Assembly: GCA_035533075.1 (NCBI GenBank)
Contig: DATLUO010000092.1
Span: 1-53,425, forward strand
Length of the DNA stretch: 53,425 nucleotides
Origin: Pirellulales bacterium
GTDB taxonomy: Bacteria; Planctomycetota; Planctomycetia; Pirellulales; JAICIG01
Reading direction: 5' to 3'
The notes under the pieces were generated by a model that saw nothing but the letters and a program-made list of their open reading frames with translations, was not told where the DNA came from and made no database searches. Made by a program: the position numbers and the translations under genes. Below, in pieces: positions 1 through 8,147 of this stretch (within the stretch, counting starts at the first letter, position 1; every line of letters starts with the position of its first letter).

Positions 1-1507
1 CGTAAAGCGGCGTCAATTTCGCCCGCAGATGGGCCAGCAGCGGCTCGTGCGACAGAGGCGCGCCGGTCACTAGCTCGACCAACTCGGCCGCGCTGTAACG
101 CTGGCCGTGCAGGTGGATCTTTGACGCCAGCCAATCTCGCAGCGGCTGGAACTCGCCGGCGGCAAACTGCTCCGCCAACCCTCCCAACTCGCGGTCGGCC
201 TGAGCAAAAAACTGCGCGGCATAGAGGTTGCCCAGCGAATACGTGGGAAAATAGCCGAACAGCCCCGCCGACCAATGAATGTCCTGCAAAGCGCCGTCGG
301 CGTCGTTCGGCGGCGACACGCCCAGATACGACGCATATTTTTGCGTCCACGCGCCGGGCAAGTCCGCAACGGTCAGCGAACCGCCCAACAGATCCTGCTC
401 CAACTCGAAGCGGATCAGAATGTGCAGATTGTAGGTCGCTTCGTCCGACTCGATGCGGATCAACGATGGCCGCACGGCGTTGATCGCGAAGTGAAAATCG
501 TCCAACGGCACGTCGCCCAGCGCGTCGGCAAACGTCGCTTGGGCCGCCGGGTAAAAATAGTCCCAGAAGCTGCGGTGCCGGCCGACCAGGTTTTCCCACA
601 TCCGCGATTGCGATTCGTGAATGCCCATCGACACCGCCTCGCCGGGCGGAAGTCCGAACAAGCCGGCCGGCAGTCCTTGATCGTAAATGCCGTGCCCGGC
701 CTCGTGCAGCGTGCCGAAAAAAGCGCAACCGAAATTGTGCTCTTCATACCGCGTGGTGATGCGGCAGTCGTGCGGACCCGGCGCGGTGCAGAAAGGATGG
801 GCGGTCACATCCAGCCGTCCCCGCGAGAAATCGAAGCCGATCCGCGCGGCCGCCTCGCGCGAGAACTTCTGCTGGCCTTCCACGGGGTAATGGCGGTGCA
901 GCAGGGCCAAGTCGGGCGAGCGGCGGCTGTCGCGGATCTCGGCCACCAGCGGCACCAACTCTTCGCGCAAAGCGCCGAGCACGCGGGTGAGATTGCTGGT
1001 CCGCTCGTCGGGTTCGTAATCGTCGAGCAGCGCGTCGTAAAGCGACTCCTGGTAGCCGATGGCCTGAGCTTGCTCGCGCTTCAGCTCGATCGTCTTTTGC
1101 AGCAGCGGAGCGAAGGAGGCAAAGTCGTCGTGTTGCCGCGCGGTTTGCCACACTTGCTGGCCCAGCACGCTGGTGCGGGTCAGTTCTTCCACCAAGCTCT
1201 GCGGCAGCTTCGTCTTCTTATCGTATTGCCGCTTCAACTGCCGGATCGTGGTGCCGGTTTCGCTGGTGGGGTCGGCGGCCAGCGGGCTATCGACGAGCTC
1301 GGCCAGCCAATCGCCCACGCGGCGATCGGTCTGCCGGCGATGTATGAGGCCGGAGAGCAAGGTCATCTGCTCGGCGCGATAATCGGCCGCGGCCGGCGGC
1401 AGCAAGCACCGCTCGTCCCAGCCCAGCAGGGCCTCGATCGACTGCAAGAGCGCCGTCTCGTGGACGAAGTGGCAGAGATTGTCGTAAGTCGCGTGTGGTG
1501 ATGACAT
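1..1507 (-). CDS. M32 family metallocarboxypeptidase (carboxypeptidase Taq type), 3' end outside window
   Basis: Zinc carboxypeptidase that removes C-terminal residues from peptides, probably cytoplasmic because no signal peptide is visible. The protein starts MSSPHATYDN at an ATG ending at 1507 and stays open to the left edge, so the last few residues and the stop are missing; about 502 residues are seen, close to the usual family length of around 500. The HEAGH metal-binding motif sits near residue 266, and the following GIYDQGLPA and GIHESQSRMWEN segments are typical of M32. It lies 11 bases downstream of a small unknown gene, which itself lies directly behind superoxide dismutase, so the three probably form one leftward operon. 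The family call is strong; the physiological substrate is unknown. Confidence 0.9.
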   Translation of the reverse strand, partial: MSSPHATYDNLCHFVHETALLQSIEALLGWDERCLLPPAAADYRAEQMTLLSGLIHRRQTDRRVGDWLAELVDSPLAADPTSETGTTIRQLKRQYDKKTKLPQSLVEELTRTSVLGQQVWQTARQHDDFASFAPLLQKTIELKREQAQAIGYQESLYDALLDDYEPDERTSNLTRVLGALREELVPLVAEIRDSRRSPDLALLHRHYPVEGQQKFSREAAARIGFDFSRGRLDVTAHPFCTAPGPHDCRITTRYEEHNFGCAFFGTLHEAGHGIYDQGLPAGLFGLPPGEAVSMGIHESQSRMWENLVGRHRSFWDYFYPAAQATFADALGDVPLDDFHFAINAVRPSLIRIESDEATYNLHILIRFELEQDLLGGSLTVADLPGAWTQKYASYLGVSPPNDADGALQDIHWSAGLFGYFPTYSLGNLYAAQFFAQADRELGGLAEQFAAGEFQPLRDWLASKIHLHGQRYSAAELVELVTGAPLSHEPLLAHLRAKLTPLY

Positions 1508-1518
1508 GGCGGCACGCA

Positions 1519-1806
1519 TCAACGGCTCGCATCAGCCGGCAACGTCGAGCTACCTGACACCGAAATCGTCGGACCGATTGGTGGCGGTTGATCCGAAATG
1601 CCTTGCAGCCGTGCCAACAGCTCTTCGCGATGACGTACCATCACGCCCATTAGCTCGTCATCGTCGATATAGCCGAGGCCGTGCCCGAAGTAGTTCTCGC
1701 CGAGCAGCCCGAGGTGCGACATCAACTGCCCCAGCCGCACGTCGGGCGACCGTTCCCAAAGCTCGGCCAACAACGCAATCGCCGATCGCTGGTTATCGGA
1801 TGGCAT
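1519..1806 (-). CDS. Small unknown protein, paralogue of the gene at 46276
   Basis: A 95-residue protein of unknown function. Its core (RLGQLMSHLGLLGENYF followed by an acidic IDDDELMGVM segment) closely resembles the 82-residue product encoded at 46276-46524 (RFGQILATVGLLAEDE followed by VEDSDLLAAL), so both belong to one small family: an amphipathic helix, the R-[LF]-GQ-[LI] motif, then an acidic D/E-D-[DS]-[ED]-L turn and a C-terminal helix. No signal peptide, membrane segment or Cys is present. Its ATG lies one base after the superoxide dismutase stop codon and its stop is 11 bases before the M32 peptidase start, so it is probably co-translated with both. I do not know a function for this family. 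Confidence 0.7.
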   Translation of the reverse strand: MPSDNQRSAIALLAELWERSPDVRLGQLMSHLGLLGENYFGHGLGYIDDDELMGVMVRHREELLARLQGISDQPPPIGPTISVSGSSTLPADASR

Positions 1807-1807
1807 G

Positions 1808-2419
1808 CTACTTTTTCGCCGCCGCGTACCGTTCCGCCACCGCGGACCAATTCACCACGTTCCACCAAGCGGCCAGATAATCCGCGCGGCGGTTCTGGTA
1901 CTTCAGGTAATAGGCATGCTCCCAGACGTCGCAGCCGACGATCGGCGTATGGCCGTGCATCAGCGGATTGTCCTGGTTGGGGGTGCTCTCCACCACCAGC
2001 TTCTTGTTCTTGTCGAGACTCAGCCAGGCCCAGCCGCTGCCGAAGCGGCCCATGCCGGCTTTGCTGAAGGCGTCTTTGAAAGCGTCGAAGCCGCCCAACT
2101 CGCTTTTGATGGCGTCGCCCAGCGGGCCGGTCGGTGTGCCGCCCGCCTTCGGCCCCATGATCGTCCAGAACAGCGAGTGGTTGGCGTGCCCGCCGCCGTT
2201 GTTCCGCACCGCCTGACGGATGTTTTCGGGCACCTTGTCGATGTTCGCGCACAGCGACTCGACGCTCTGGCTGCCCAGGTCGGTGTTGGCGATGGCGTTG
2301 TTGACGTTCGTCACGTAGGCCGCATGGTGCTTGTCGTGGTGAATCTCCATCGTCTTGGCGTCGATGTGGGGTTCAAGCGCGTCGAAGGCATACGGCAGAG
2401 GCGGTACGGTAAAAGCCAT
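1808..2419 (-). CDS. sodA: Superoxide dismutase, Mn/Fe family (Mn-type residues)
   Basis: Converts superoxide to hydrogen peroxide and oxygen. The 203-residue length fits the family. Metal ligands are visible as H27 (EIHHDKHH), H81 ([10 protein letters not shown]), D164 and H168 (GCDVWEHAY). The second-sphere glutamine is in the C-terminal half (PNQDNP, Q149) and the N-terminal position carries Gly-Gly-His, which is the pattern of manganese rather than iron enzymes; the sodA symbol rests on that reading. No signal peptide, so cytoplasmic. An AGGAG sits about ten bases before the ATG. First gene of a probable three-gene operon with the small protein and the M32 peptidase. Confidence 0.95.
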   Translation of the reverse strand: MAFTVPPLPYAFDALEPHIDAKTMEIHHDKHHAAYVTNVNNAIANTDLGSQSVESLCANIDKVPENIRQAVRNNGGGHANHSLFWTIMGPKAGGTPTGPLGDAIKSELGGFDAFKDAFSKAGMGRFGSGWAWLSLDKNKKLVVESTPNQDNPLMHGHTPIVGCDVWEHAYYLKYQNRRADYLAAWWNVVNWSAVAERYAAAKK

Positions 2420-2491
2420 GGCATAGGTCTCCTGTCAATGCGTGCTGGCCCCAATTGGCAAATGCTTGCGCCCGCAGCATAGCGGATCGGC

Positions 2492-2527
2492 GAAAAACTG
2501 GGTAGGGGCCTGGTCGCTCGACCCTAC
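2492..2527 (-). terminator. Rho-independent terminator of the 2-hydroxyacid dehydrogenase gene
   Basis: On the minus strand a 7-bp perfect stem (GGTAGGG / CCCTACC, 14-base loop) overlaps the stop codon of the dehydrogenase gene and is followed by CAGTTTTTCG. The run of five T supports an intrinsic terminator for leftward transcription, separating this gene from sodA. Confidence 0.5.
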
Positions 2528-3513
2528 CACTTCCAGCCCGGCCGCAGCTCTGCGTTCACGACACAGCCTTCGGGCCAGCGGCCTTGATAAAGATCGGCGA
2601 TGCATTGGGCCGCCATCGTGCTCATGTCGCGCTGGCTTTCGAAGTCGAGGCCGCCCATGTGCGGCGAGAGGAGCACGTTGTCGAGCTTCAGCAGCGGGCT
2701 GTCGAGCGGCAATGGCTCGGTCTTGAACACGTCCAGTCCGGCCGCCATCAGTTTTCCGCCGGCCAAGGCCTCAGCCAAAGCATTTTCATCGACCAGGCCG
2801 CCGCGCGACGTATTGATTAGCACAGCACCTTGCTTCATGCGGGCCAACGTGCGGGCGTCGATCAGGTCGGTCGTTTCGGGCGTGCAGGGCAGGTGCAGGC
2901 TGACGATGTCGGCATCGGCCAACAACTCGTCGAGCGACATCAGTTTCACACCGTGCAGCCCGGCAAAGGCTTCGTTCGGTTGCGGGTCGTAGGCGATGAC
3001 TTTCAATCCCAGGCCGATGGCCCGCGGCACCACCGCCTGGCCGATCCGGCCGAGGCCGACCAGGCCGAGAGTGCGGCCCGCCAATCGCGGCAATGCCTGC
3101 CGCCGCCAGACACCGCCGCGCACCTCCCGGTCGCGGCCGGGAAAACCTCGGAACACGCCCAGCAGCAGAACCAGCGTGGTTTCGGCGACCGAGTGGTGGT
3201 TGGTGCCGGGCACAATCGTCACCAGCGTGCCCGCCCGGCTGGCCGCCGCCACGTCGATGGCGTCGTAACCCACGCCCATTCGCGCAATCACGCGCAGACC
3301 CGCTTTTTCCAGCACCTCGCGGTCATAGAGCTCGCTGCCCGCCAAGACGGCGGAAGCGCCTTGAAGCTGCTCCATGAGCAAGCCGGCGTCGGGGACCGAT
3401 TCGGAGAGCTTGACGCTGGGATAAGCGACCTCAAAACCAGCGGTTTCCAGGACGTTGCGATAGGGACCGGGCTGGTTCTTGATGACGGTGGGAGTGACGA
3501 GTACGCGGGGCAT
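2524..3513 (-). CDS. D-isomer-specific 2-hydroxyacid dehydrogenase (phosphoglycerate dehydrogenase-like)
   Basis: NAD-dependent dehydrogenase of 329 residues, probably oxidising or reducing a 2-hydroxy acid such as 3-phosphoglycerate. The start is the ATG of MPRVLVTPTV; the frame continues upstream, but that extension has no family character. The Rossmann fingerprint GLGRIGQ is at 153-159, and the catalytic Arg, Glu and His are R237 (NTSRGG), E266 (KTEP) and H285 (LSPHMGG). It lacks the ACT regulatory domain of full-length SerA, so substrate assignment is uncertain. It is transcribed away from scpB. Glyoxylate/hydroxypyruvate reductase is an alternative role. Confidence 0.88.
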   Translation of the reverse strand: MPRVLVTPTVIKNQPGPYRNVLETAGFEVAYPSVKLSESVPDAGLLMEQLQGASAVLAGSELYDREVLEKAGLRVIARMGVGYDAIDVAAASRAGTLVTIVPGTNHHSVAETTLVLLLGVFRGFPGRDREVRGGVWRRQALPRLAGRTLGLVGLGRIGQAVVPRAIGLGLKVIAYDPQPNEAFAGLHGVKLMSLDELLADADIVSLHLPCTPETTDLIDARTLARMKQGAVLINTSRGGLVDENALAEALAGGKLMAAGLDVFKTEPLPLDSPLLKLDNVLLSPHMGGLDFESQRDMSTMAAQCIADLYQGRWPEGCVVNAELRPGWKW

Positions 3514-3651
3514 GGTCGAAGGCGGCTGGTTGGCGGTCAGTGACGGGCTGGAAGTCCAGGGACCAGTGTCGGATTTTCTTCGGCCGGCTTCAAGCGCTAA
3601 TGGCGATTTCAGGGCTTGCCAGAACGGCCCGATGGGCTTACGTTGGTCGGC

Positions 3652-4749
3652 ATGTTGTACCGTCCCTCCGGCCCTGCGCGGCAACTGCACAGCGTGGCAT
3701 TGCGCCACCGCCATCCGCTCGCGCGCGGCGCTGCGCCCGGCGCACGGGGGCGGTTCTGGAGTTCGGCGGGTCAGCCGGGCGAAGCGACTCACCGCCGCCA
3801 GGAAAGCCCCTGCCAACGCGACGACCACCTGGCGCGCGTCGAAGCGGTTTTGTTCGTGGCCCACGAGCCGCTGACGACGCGCAAAATTGCCCGCCTGGCC
3901 GGCTTGGCGGACGGCACCGAAGCACGTACACTGATTCGCCGGCTGAACCGGTTTTATGATTCGCAGGCCAGCGCCTTTCGGGTCGAGCAGGTGGCGGGCG
4001 GCTTTCAGCTTTTGACGAGGCCCAAGTTCGGCGGTTGGTTGCGCCGGCTGCATCCCTCGCCCGTCGAGACGCGGCTCTCGGCGCCGGCGCTGGAGACGCT
4101 GGCGGTGGTGGCCTATCGCCAGCCGGTGGTGCGGGCGGAAATCGAATCGATTCGCGGGGTGCAGTGCGGCGAAATGCTGCGACAGTTGATCGAGCGCGAT
4201 CTGGTCCGCATCGCCGGCCGGTCGCACGAGTTGGGGCGTCCCTTTTTATATGGCACGACCCGACGGTTCCTTCAATGGCTCGGCCTGCAAAGCATCGACG
4301 ATTTGCCGCGGGCAGAGTTGTTGCGGGCCAAGCCGGCAGGTACGCTAGACAACTCACCAGAGAACACACCCGTCGCGCGGCGGGACAACGAACCAACCCC
4401 GAGGAATGATTTGAACGAGGAGTCTGAAGTGAAGACGGAAATGAGCGTGGAGTCTGCCTACGAGGAACCCTGGAAGTTTGCCGCCGAGACGCTGGTGCTG
4501 CCGCGCGCCGCGGCCGACGAAAAGGCCGAGGACGTCGACGAAGACGACTTTGGCGATGAAGACGACGACGACGATGAAGACGACGACTTGGATGAAGACG
4601 ACGATCTCGATGACGACGATCTCGAGGATGACGAGTGGGAGGAAGTCGACGACGACGATGACGACTGGGACGACGAAGACGAAGATGAAGACTGGGACGA
4701 GGAAGACGAGGACGACGAAGACGAAGACGAGGACTGGGAAGACGACTAA
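3652..4749 (+). CDS. scpB: Segregation and condensation protein B with very acidic C-terminal tail
   Basis: Subunit of the SMC-ScpAB complex that organises and separates the chromosome. The ScpB core runs from about residue 62 (LARVEAVLFVAHEPLT) to about 220, with two winged-helix domains (ALETLAVVAYRQPVVRAEIESIRG and LGRPFLYGTTRRFLQWLGL). I chose ATG 3652; an in-frame TTG at 3616 would add 12 residues. The region before residue 60 is basic and low in conservation. The last ~75 residues are almost pure Asp/Glu interrupted by a few Trp, Leu and Val, an unusual extension roughly as long as half the ScpB core. No scpA lies next to it. The ScpB call is firm; the role of the tail is unknown. Confidence 0.88.
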   Translation: MLYRPSGPARQLHSVALRHRHPLARGAAPGARGRFWSSAGQPGEATHRRQESPCQRDDHLARVEAVLFVAHEPLTTRKIARLAGLADGTEARTLIRRLNRFYDSQASAFRVEQVAGGFQLLTRPKFGGWLRRLHPSPVETRLSAPALETLAVVAYRQPVVRAEIESIRGVQCGEMLRQLIERDLVRIAGRSHELGRPFLYGTTRRFLQWLGLQSIDDLPRAELLRAKPAGTLDNSPENTPVARRDNEPTPRNDLNEESEVKTEMSVESAYEEPWKFAAETLVLPRAAADEKAEDVDEDDFGDEDDDDDEDDDLDEDDDLDDDDLEDDEWEEVDDDDDDWDDEDEDEDWDEEDEDDEDEDEDWEDD

Positions 4750-4769
4750 GAGGCCCGTCGGCCCTGAAA

Positions 4770-5095
4770 AAGTTCCACGCTCCATTCCGCTTGCCACGTG
4801 GCCCGCTTGCGCCGGCGGGGTCGGGAGTACGGTTGAGAATCCGCTGATAGAGCGCGGGCAGCCACGATTGCGGTGTACCGCCGGCCGAGTTATAAAACTC
4901 CGGGCTGTCGGCAAAACCGGCCTTGATCTGCTCCGGTCCGCCCGTGGCGTGCCAGATGCCCTTCCAGTACGTCAGCCCGTTCGCGTCCAGCGGCCGCAAC
5001 AGGTACTGCTCGTAGTACTTGCCCAACACCTTGTCGAGCAGCTCGTCGCTCTCGAAGAAGCCGTAGGCCATGTCGCCCGTGTTGCCGCCGGTGTT
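4770..5095 (-). pseudogene. Remnant of a DUF4214-domain protein
   Basis: Reading leftward, the peptide contains YYEQYLLRPLDANGLTYW, GFADSPEFY and then a second start of the same repeat (LPALYQRILNRTPDPAG), the signature of DUF4214 repeats found in large secreted planctomycete proteins. The second repeat breaks off after PDPAG and the frame then runs antisense through scpB with no further homology. At its 5' side it merges within a few bases into an oppositely oriented remnant. I see it as a decayed fragment of a much larger gene, not a functional CDS. Confidence 0.6.
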
Positions 5096-5245
5096 GAAAT
5101 AGACGGCGAAGTTTATGAAATGCGACACCCCGAAAGCGCGATCTTGATGAAGAGCGATCTAATGCTCGTCTATCCCGAAAAAGACAGATGCGTGATTGCG
5201 GCAACGGCGCAGGTATCGAAGGTGCAGCCGCCTCAACCCGCATAG
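5096..5245 (+). pseudogene. 5'-truncated remnant of a small planctomycete protein
   Basis: On the plus strand the frame reads DGEVYEMRHPESAILMKSD and continues through VYPEKDRCVIAATAQVSKVQPP to a TAG. This resembles the C-terminal part of short planctomycete proteins with a D-G-x-x-[YF]-x-[IV]-x-HPE core; that family likeness is from memory and is unverified. No start codon or N-terminal half is present: upstream sequence in this frame is the antisense of the DUF4214 remnant. It probably marks an old recombination joint at about 5095. Confidence 0.4.
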
Positions 5246-5311
5246 CTCTTTCTCCCGTGCGCCATCCCGCACTCGATTTGCCGCAAGACTTCTTTGGGCG
5301 GCAGCCCGGAA

Positions 5312-6376
5312 TCAAGTCACAGGCAAATTGCTGGCCCGCAGCACGGTTTCTTGCACGGACAAGTCGTGATCGTAGGAAAAATCGGCCTGTTTCTCGCCGC
5401 GAAGAATCGCCGCCATGTCGGACGCGTCGGCCACGTAGCGTTCGTATTTCGCCACGCGGACCTCCTGATAGCCGGCCCGATAGTCGCCGCGGGCCTGGGA
5501 AAACGCCACCCGTGCGGCGGGCGGTTCCAGCGGCTGAATATGGAACGTCCCTTCGCTGCCGCAGACCGTCAATTGCCGCCGCGCAAAACCGTCGACTTCC
5601 AAAGCGCTGGCCCGCACCGTCGCCGTGGCTTTGGGATATTCAAGCACGGCCAGCATGTTGTCCATCAGTCCATCGTCGAGCCGAGACGTATGGCGCGGAA
5701 ACGGCGTCACCCGTTCGGGCTTGCCCAGCACCGCGATCACCAAGTCGATCACGTGGCAGCCGAGCTCGAACATCATGCCGCCCGGATAGTTGGCCAGCTC
5801 GCGCCGAACGTCGGGCGCGACGACCTTGCTCATGATCGCCGAGACCTCGAAGGGCTCGCCCAGCCAACCACGGGCGAGCAGTTCGCCCAGCAGCACGACG
5901 GCCGGATTGTACCGCAGCATATAGCCCATTTGCACAAGCAGCTTTTGTTTGGCGGCAGCCTGCAGGATCCGCCGATACCGCGGCAGCGATTCGCCGGCCG
6001 GCTTGTCGAGGTGAACGTGTTTGCCGGCGGCGACGCAGGTTTCGGCGGCCGGCAGCAGGTCGCGGACGCGGGTCTCGACCAGCACCGCTTCGAGGCCCGG
6101 CACGTTCAGCAGTTGCTCCGGGGTCATCCAAGGCAACCCCTGAAACGCGGCCTGGTTCGCGGCCCGCAGGCGCAAATCGTCGTCAGGCTCGACGAGGCCC
6201 ACGACTTCATAGTCGGGCGACCGGCGATAGACGGCGAGTTTGCCGGCGTGGGCATGGCCGACGCCGATCTGGCCGATCTTGATCTTCGTTCTTTTGGTCG
6301 GTCCGGCGGCGCGGGCCATGTCGGTCAAGGCGAGCGTCGAACCGGCCAGGAATGTGCGGCGAGAGAAGCTGTGCAT
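5312..6376 (-). CDS. Tat-exported Gfo/Idh/MocA family oxidoreductase
   Basis: NAD(P)-dependent oxidoreductase, likely acting on a sugar or sugar derivative outside the cytoplasmic membrane. The 354-residue protein begins with a twin-arginine signal (SRRTFLAGS, residues 5-13). The Rossmann motif IGQIGVGHAHAG follows at about 34, and the usual EKP motif appears as DKP (HVHLDKPAGES), a conservative variant. YMLRYNPAV and GGMMFELGCHVIDL match the substrate-binding half. Such genes are very numerous in planctomycetes, so substrate cannot be inferred. It is divergent from the dioxygenase gene at 6595; a perfect inverted repeat lies 50 bases before its start. Confidence 0.88.
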   Translation of the reverse strand: MHSFSRRTFLAGSTLALTDMARAAGPTKRTKIKIGQIGVGHAHAGKLAVYRRSPDYEVVGLVEPDDDLRLRAANQAAFQGLPWMTPEQLLNVPGLEAVLVETRVRDLLPAAETCVAAGKHVHLDKPAGESLPRYRRILQAAAKQKLLVQMGYMLRYNPAVVLLGELLARGWLGEPFEVSAIMSKVVAPDVRRELANYPGGMMFELGCHVIDLVIAVLGKPERVTPFPRHTSRLDDGLMDNMLAVLEYPKATATVRASALEVDGFARRQLTVCGSEGTFHIQPLEPPAARVAFSQARGDYRAGYQEVRVAKYERYVADASDMAAILRGEKQADFSYDHDLSVQETVLRASNLPVT

Positions 6377-6425
6377 AGCTCGTGTTTTCGCGTTCGGAGC
6401 TTGATGGCGGCGGCTGGGAGTATCC

Positions 6426-6481
6426 TATACTTCACGCGGCCGACCACCGCCAATGTCTCATTCTCGGCCGCGTGAAGTATA
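6426..6481. repeat. Perfect 18-bp inverted repeat between divergent genes
   Basis: The arms TATACTTCACGCGGCCGA (6426-6443) and its exact reverse complement (6464-6481) flank a 20-base spacer. Both arms carry a TATACT hexamer resembling a -10 element; TTGATG at 6401-6406 lies 19 bases before the left one. Because both neighbouring genes start here, a transcription terminator for either is unlikely. It may be an operator, a 5'-UTR hairpin, or a footprint of a miniature element. Confidence 0.75.
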
Positions 6482-6594
6482 TCGAGGCCATGCCCATCGC
6501 GGAAAGCCCGGACCTTCCGCCGGGTAGTGGGCCGCCGCTTGCGATTGCGTCGCGAGAACCTGTCCACTACAATAGGCACAAAAGGTAGAGGGAC

Positions 6595-7350
6595 ATGAAT
6601 TTATTCCCAATCGTTTGGGACAACGGACTCAGCGTCCTCGAAGTGGGGCGGCTCTTGCAAGAAAAAGGCATCGCCCTGATCAAGGCGGCGCCGGGCGACG
6701 CGGAAGGCCGTGAGTTGCGCCACATCGTCGGACGTCTGGGGACGGCTGAGGAGCACGACCGACTCGGCCGAGTTGTCTGGGACATCCGCTATGATGCTCT
6801 GGCCGCGGCACAAGGGGCGACGGCGTCGCTGACGATGGAGCCGTTGCCGTTTCACACCGACGGCGCCTTCCAAAATCCCTCGCCTCGCTTCTTGGCGCAG
6901 TACGTCGTGCGCGAAGACCGCTTCGGGGGCGGCAAAACGCTGCTCGTCGAGGTCGCGTCGGTTCTGCGCCGACTTTCGGCAGATACGCTCGGCATTTTGA
7001 GATCGAAACATTTCCGCTTCTATGCTCCCGCCGAATATGCCAACGGCATCCCGCACCACGACGCGCCCATTCTCTTTGGAGACGGGCTGCTGCGCTATCG
7101 CCGCGCGATCATCGACGAAGACGCGCACGGGGGTGCCAAAGCGGTCCTGGACGAGCTCGACGCCGCCATCAGCGCCGTCGAGCCGACGGCTCTGCCGTTG
7201 CGGTCCGGCGACATTCTGCTGCTGGACAACGCGCGGTTCCTGCACGCCCGCACCGAGTTGCGCGATCCCGAGCGCCACCTGTTGCGGATGCGTTTTTCCC
7301 GCCCAACTCGCGGTCCCACGGCCATCGGTGCGGATTCTCCGTCGAATTGA
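6595..7350 (+). CDS. TauD/TfdA-like Fe(II)/2-oxoglutarate dioxygenase
   Basis: Predicted non-haem iron dioxygenase that couples 2-oxoglutarate decarboxylation to hydroxylation of an unknown substrate. The iron facial triad is visible: H87 and D89 (PFHTDGAF) and H217 (NARFLHART); R231 (LLRMRF) is placed to bind 2-oxoglutarate. Length 251 residues, slightly short for the family. No signal peptide. It is transcribed away from the Gfo/Idh/MocA gene, and the perfect inverted repeat at 6426-6481 lies in its leader. Its substrate could be a modified amino acid or a natural product; nothing nearby decides this. Confidence 0.8.
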   Translation: MNLFPIVWDNGLSVLEVGRLLQEKGIALIKAAPGDAEGRELRHIVGRLGTAEEHDRLGRVVWDIRYDALAAAQGATASLTMEPLPFHTDGAFQNPSPRFLAQYVVREDRFGGGKTLLVEVASVLRRLSADTLGILRSKHFRFYAPAEYANGIPHHDAPILFGDGLLRYRRAIIDEDAHGGAKAVLDELDAAISAVEPTALPLRSGDILLLDNARFLHARTELRDPERHLLRMRFSRPTRGPTAIGADSPSN

Positions 7351-7364
7351 GTCTTCTTGCTGAC

Positions 7365-7945
7365 AGGCATTTTCTTTGCCGCGCGGCATGGATAGACCCG
7401 CGGCTCAACCGCACCAGTTTCACCTGGACGTCGGGCCTGATGACGCACGCGTCGAGCCGTCCAACGCCGCCTTGCGCGTACTGTGATACCACAGCAGCCG
7501 ATAACCATCGCTCGTCACGGTTTCGTCGTTGCACACGGAGAGCCGGTCGAGCACTTCGCCCGCCTCGTCGGCCACGTCGTAGACCCACTGCCAAGCGACG
7601 GCGACGCCTTCCCGCAAACGCGAACGGAACGATTCGTCCTCCTTGCGCGTGCGCGGCAACACCGTCGCGAACCGTCCGCCCCGCGCCGCGATGTGGGCCA
7701 GATTCTCCTTGCTGGCCAGCTTGCAGTCCGCCACGTAGAGAAAGTCGCGCTTGCCTGTCAACTGGCAGACGCGTTCCCAGGTGTCGATGTGCGTGGTGTC
7801 GTCCGTCACGTTGCCGCTGGAGGTGGTGAAAAACACCGGCACGCTGCCGTCTTCGTTGATCGTCAGCGTATGCGGCAATCGCGTCGGGCGATGCCAGTTC
7901 GGCGACATCGCGAGGCGTCAGGTCTAATTCCGTGGCGTGCGGCAC
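7365..7945 (-). pseudogene. Degenerate IS1634-type (IS4 superfamily) transposase fragment
   Basis: The frame from 7908 to 7420 contains DGSVPVFFTTSSGNVTDDTT, WERVCQLTGKRDFLYVADCK, ASKENLAHIAARGGRF and PRTRKED, the central DDE region of IS1634-like transposases including the conserved Asp of YVADCKL. The N-terminal part is present only in another frame (MPHATELDLTPRDVAELA from 7945), and the C-terminal catalytic part is missing after YHSTRKAALD. Both ends and the reading frame are broken, and I find no terminal inverted repeats. A dead insertion sequence left between two host genes. The sequence from 7946 to 8070 shows no gene. Confidence 0.7.
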
Positions 7946-8070
7946 CAGGTGCTCCCCATGACGTTAAGGCCATATCCGTACTGGCATTAGCCTAACAAAC
8001 CCGCGGGGGAAGTTCACCTTCCTGCTGTGCGGCATGCTGGTAGCGGCCTATTTCTGAGTTGGGCGAAGCG

Positions 8071-8100
8071 TTGCCAAGACGGGCAGCCACCCGCTATGAT
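8071..8100 (+). promoter_or_regulatory. Candidate sigma-70 promoter for the redoxin fusion gene
   Basis: TTGCCA (8071-8076) and TATGAT (8095-8100) are separated by 18 bases and lie 48 bases before the start codon. GGAG at 8137-8140 then gives a ribosome binding site seven bases before the ATG. Sequence match only. Confidence 0.45.
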
Positions 8101-8147
8101 GCTAAGGAAATTTCTGCCCGACCCATCTGTTTTATCGGAGCCGAACG

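Noticed and set aside
3638-4769. Leftward continuation of the DUF4214 remnant frame across scpB
   Set aside because: After the PDPAG end of the second repeat the peptide becomes Arg/Pro/Ser-rich and is fully antisense to scpB and its acidic tail.
6426-6481. Reading the perfect inverted repeat as a transcription terminator
   Set aside because: Both flanking genes start on either side and point away, and neither side has a T run.
8010-8058. Short frame KFTFLLCGMLVAAYF before the redoxin fusion gene
   Set aside because: It looks like the end of a membrane peptide, but no start, domain or upstream coding context supports it next to the decayed transposase.
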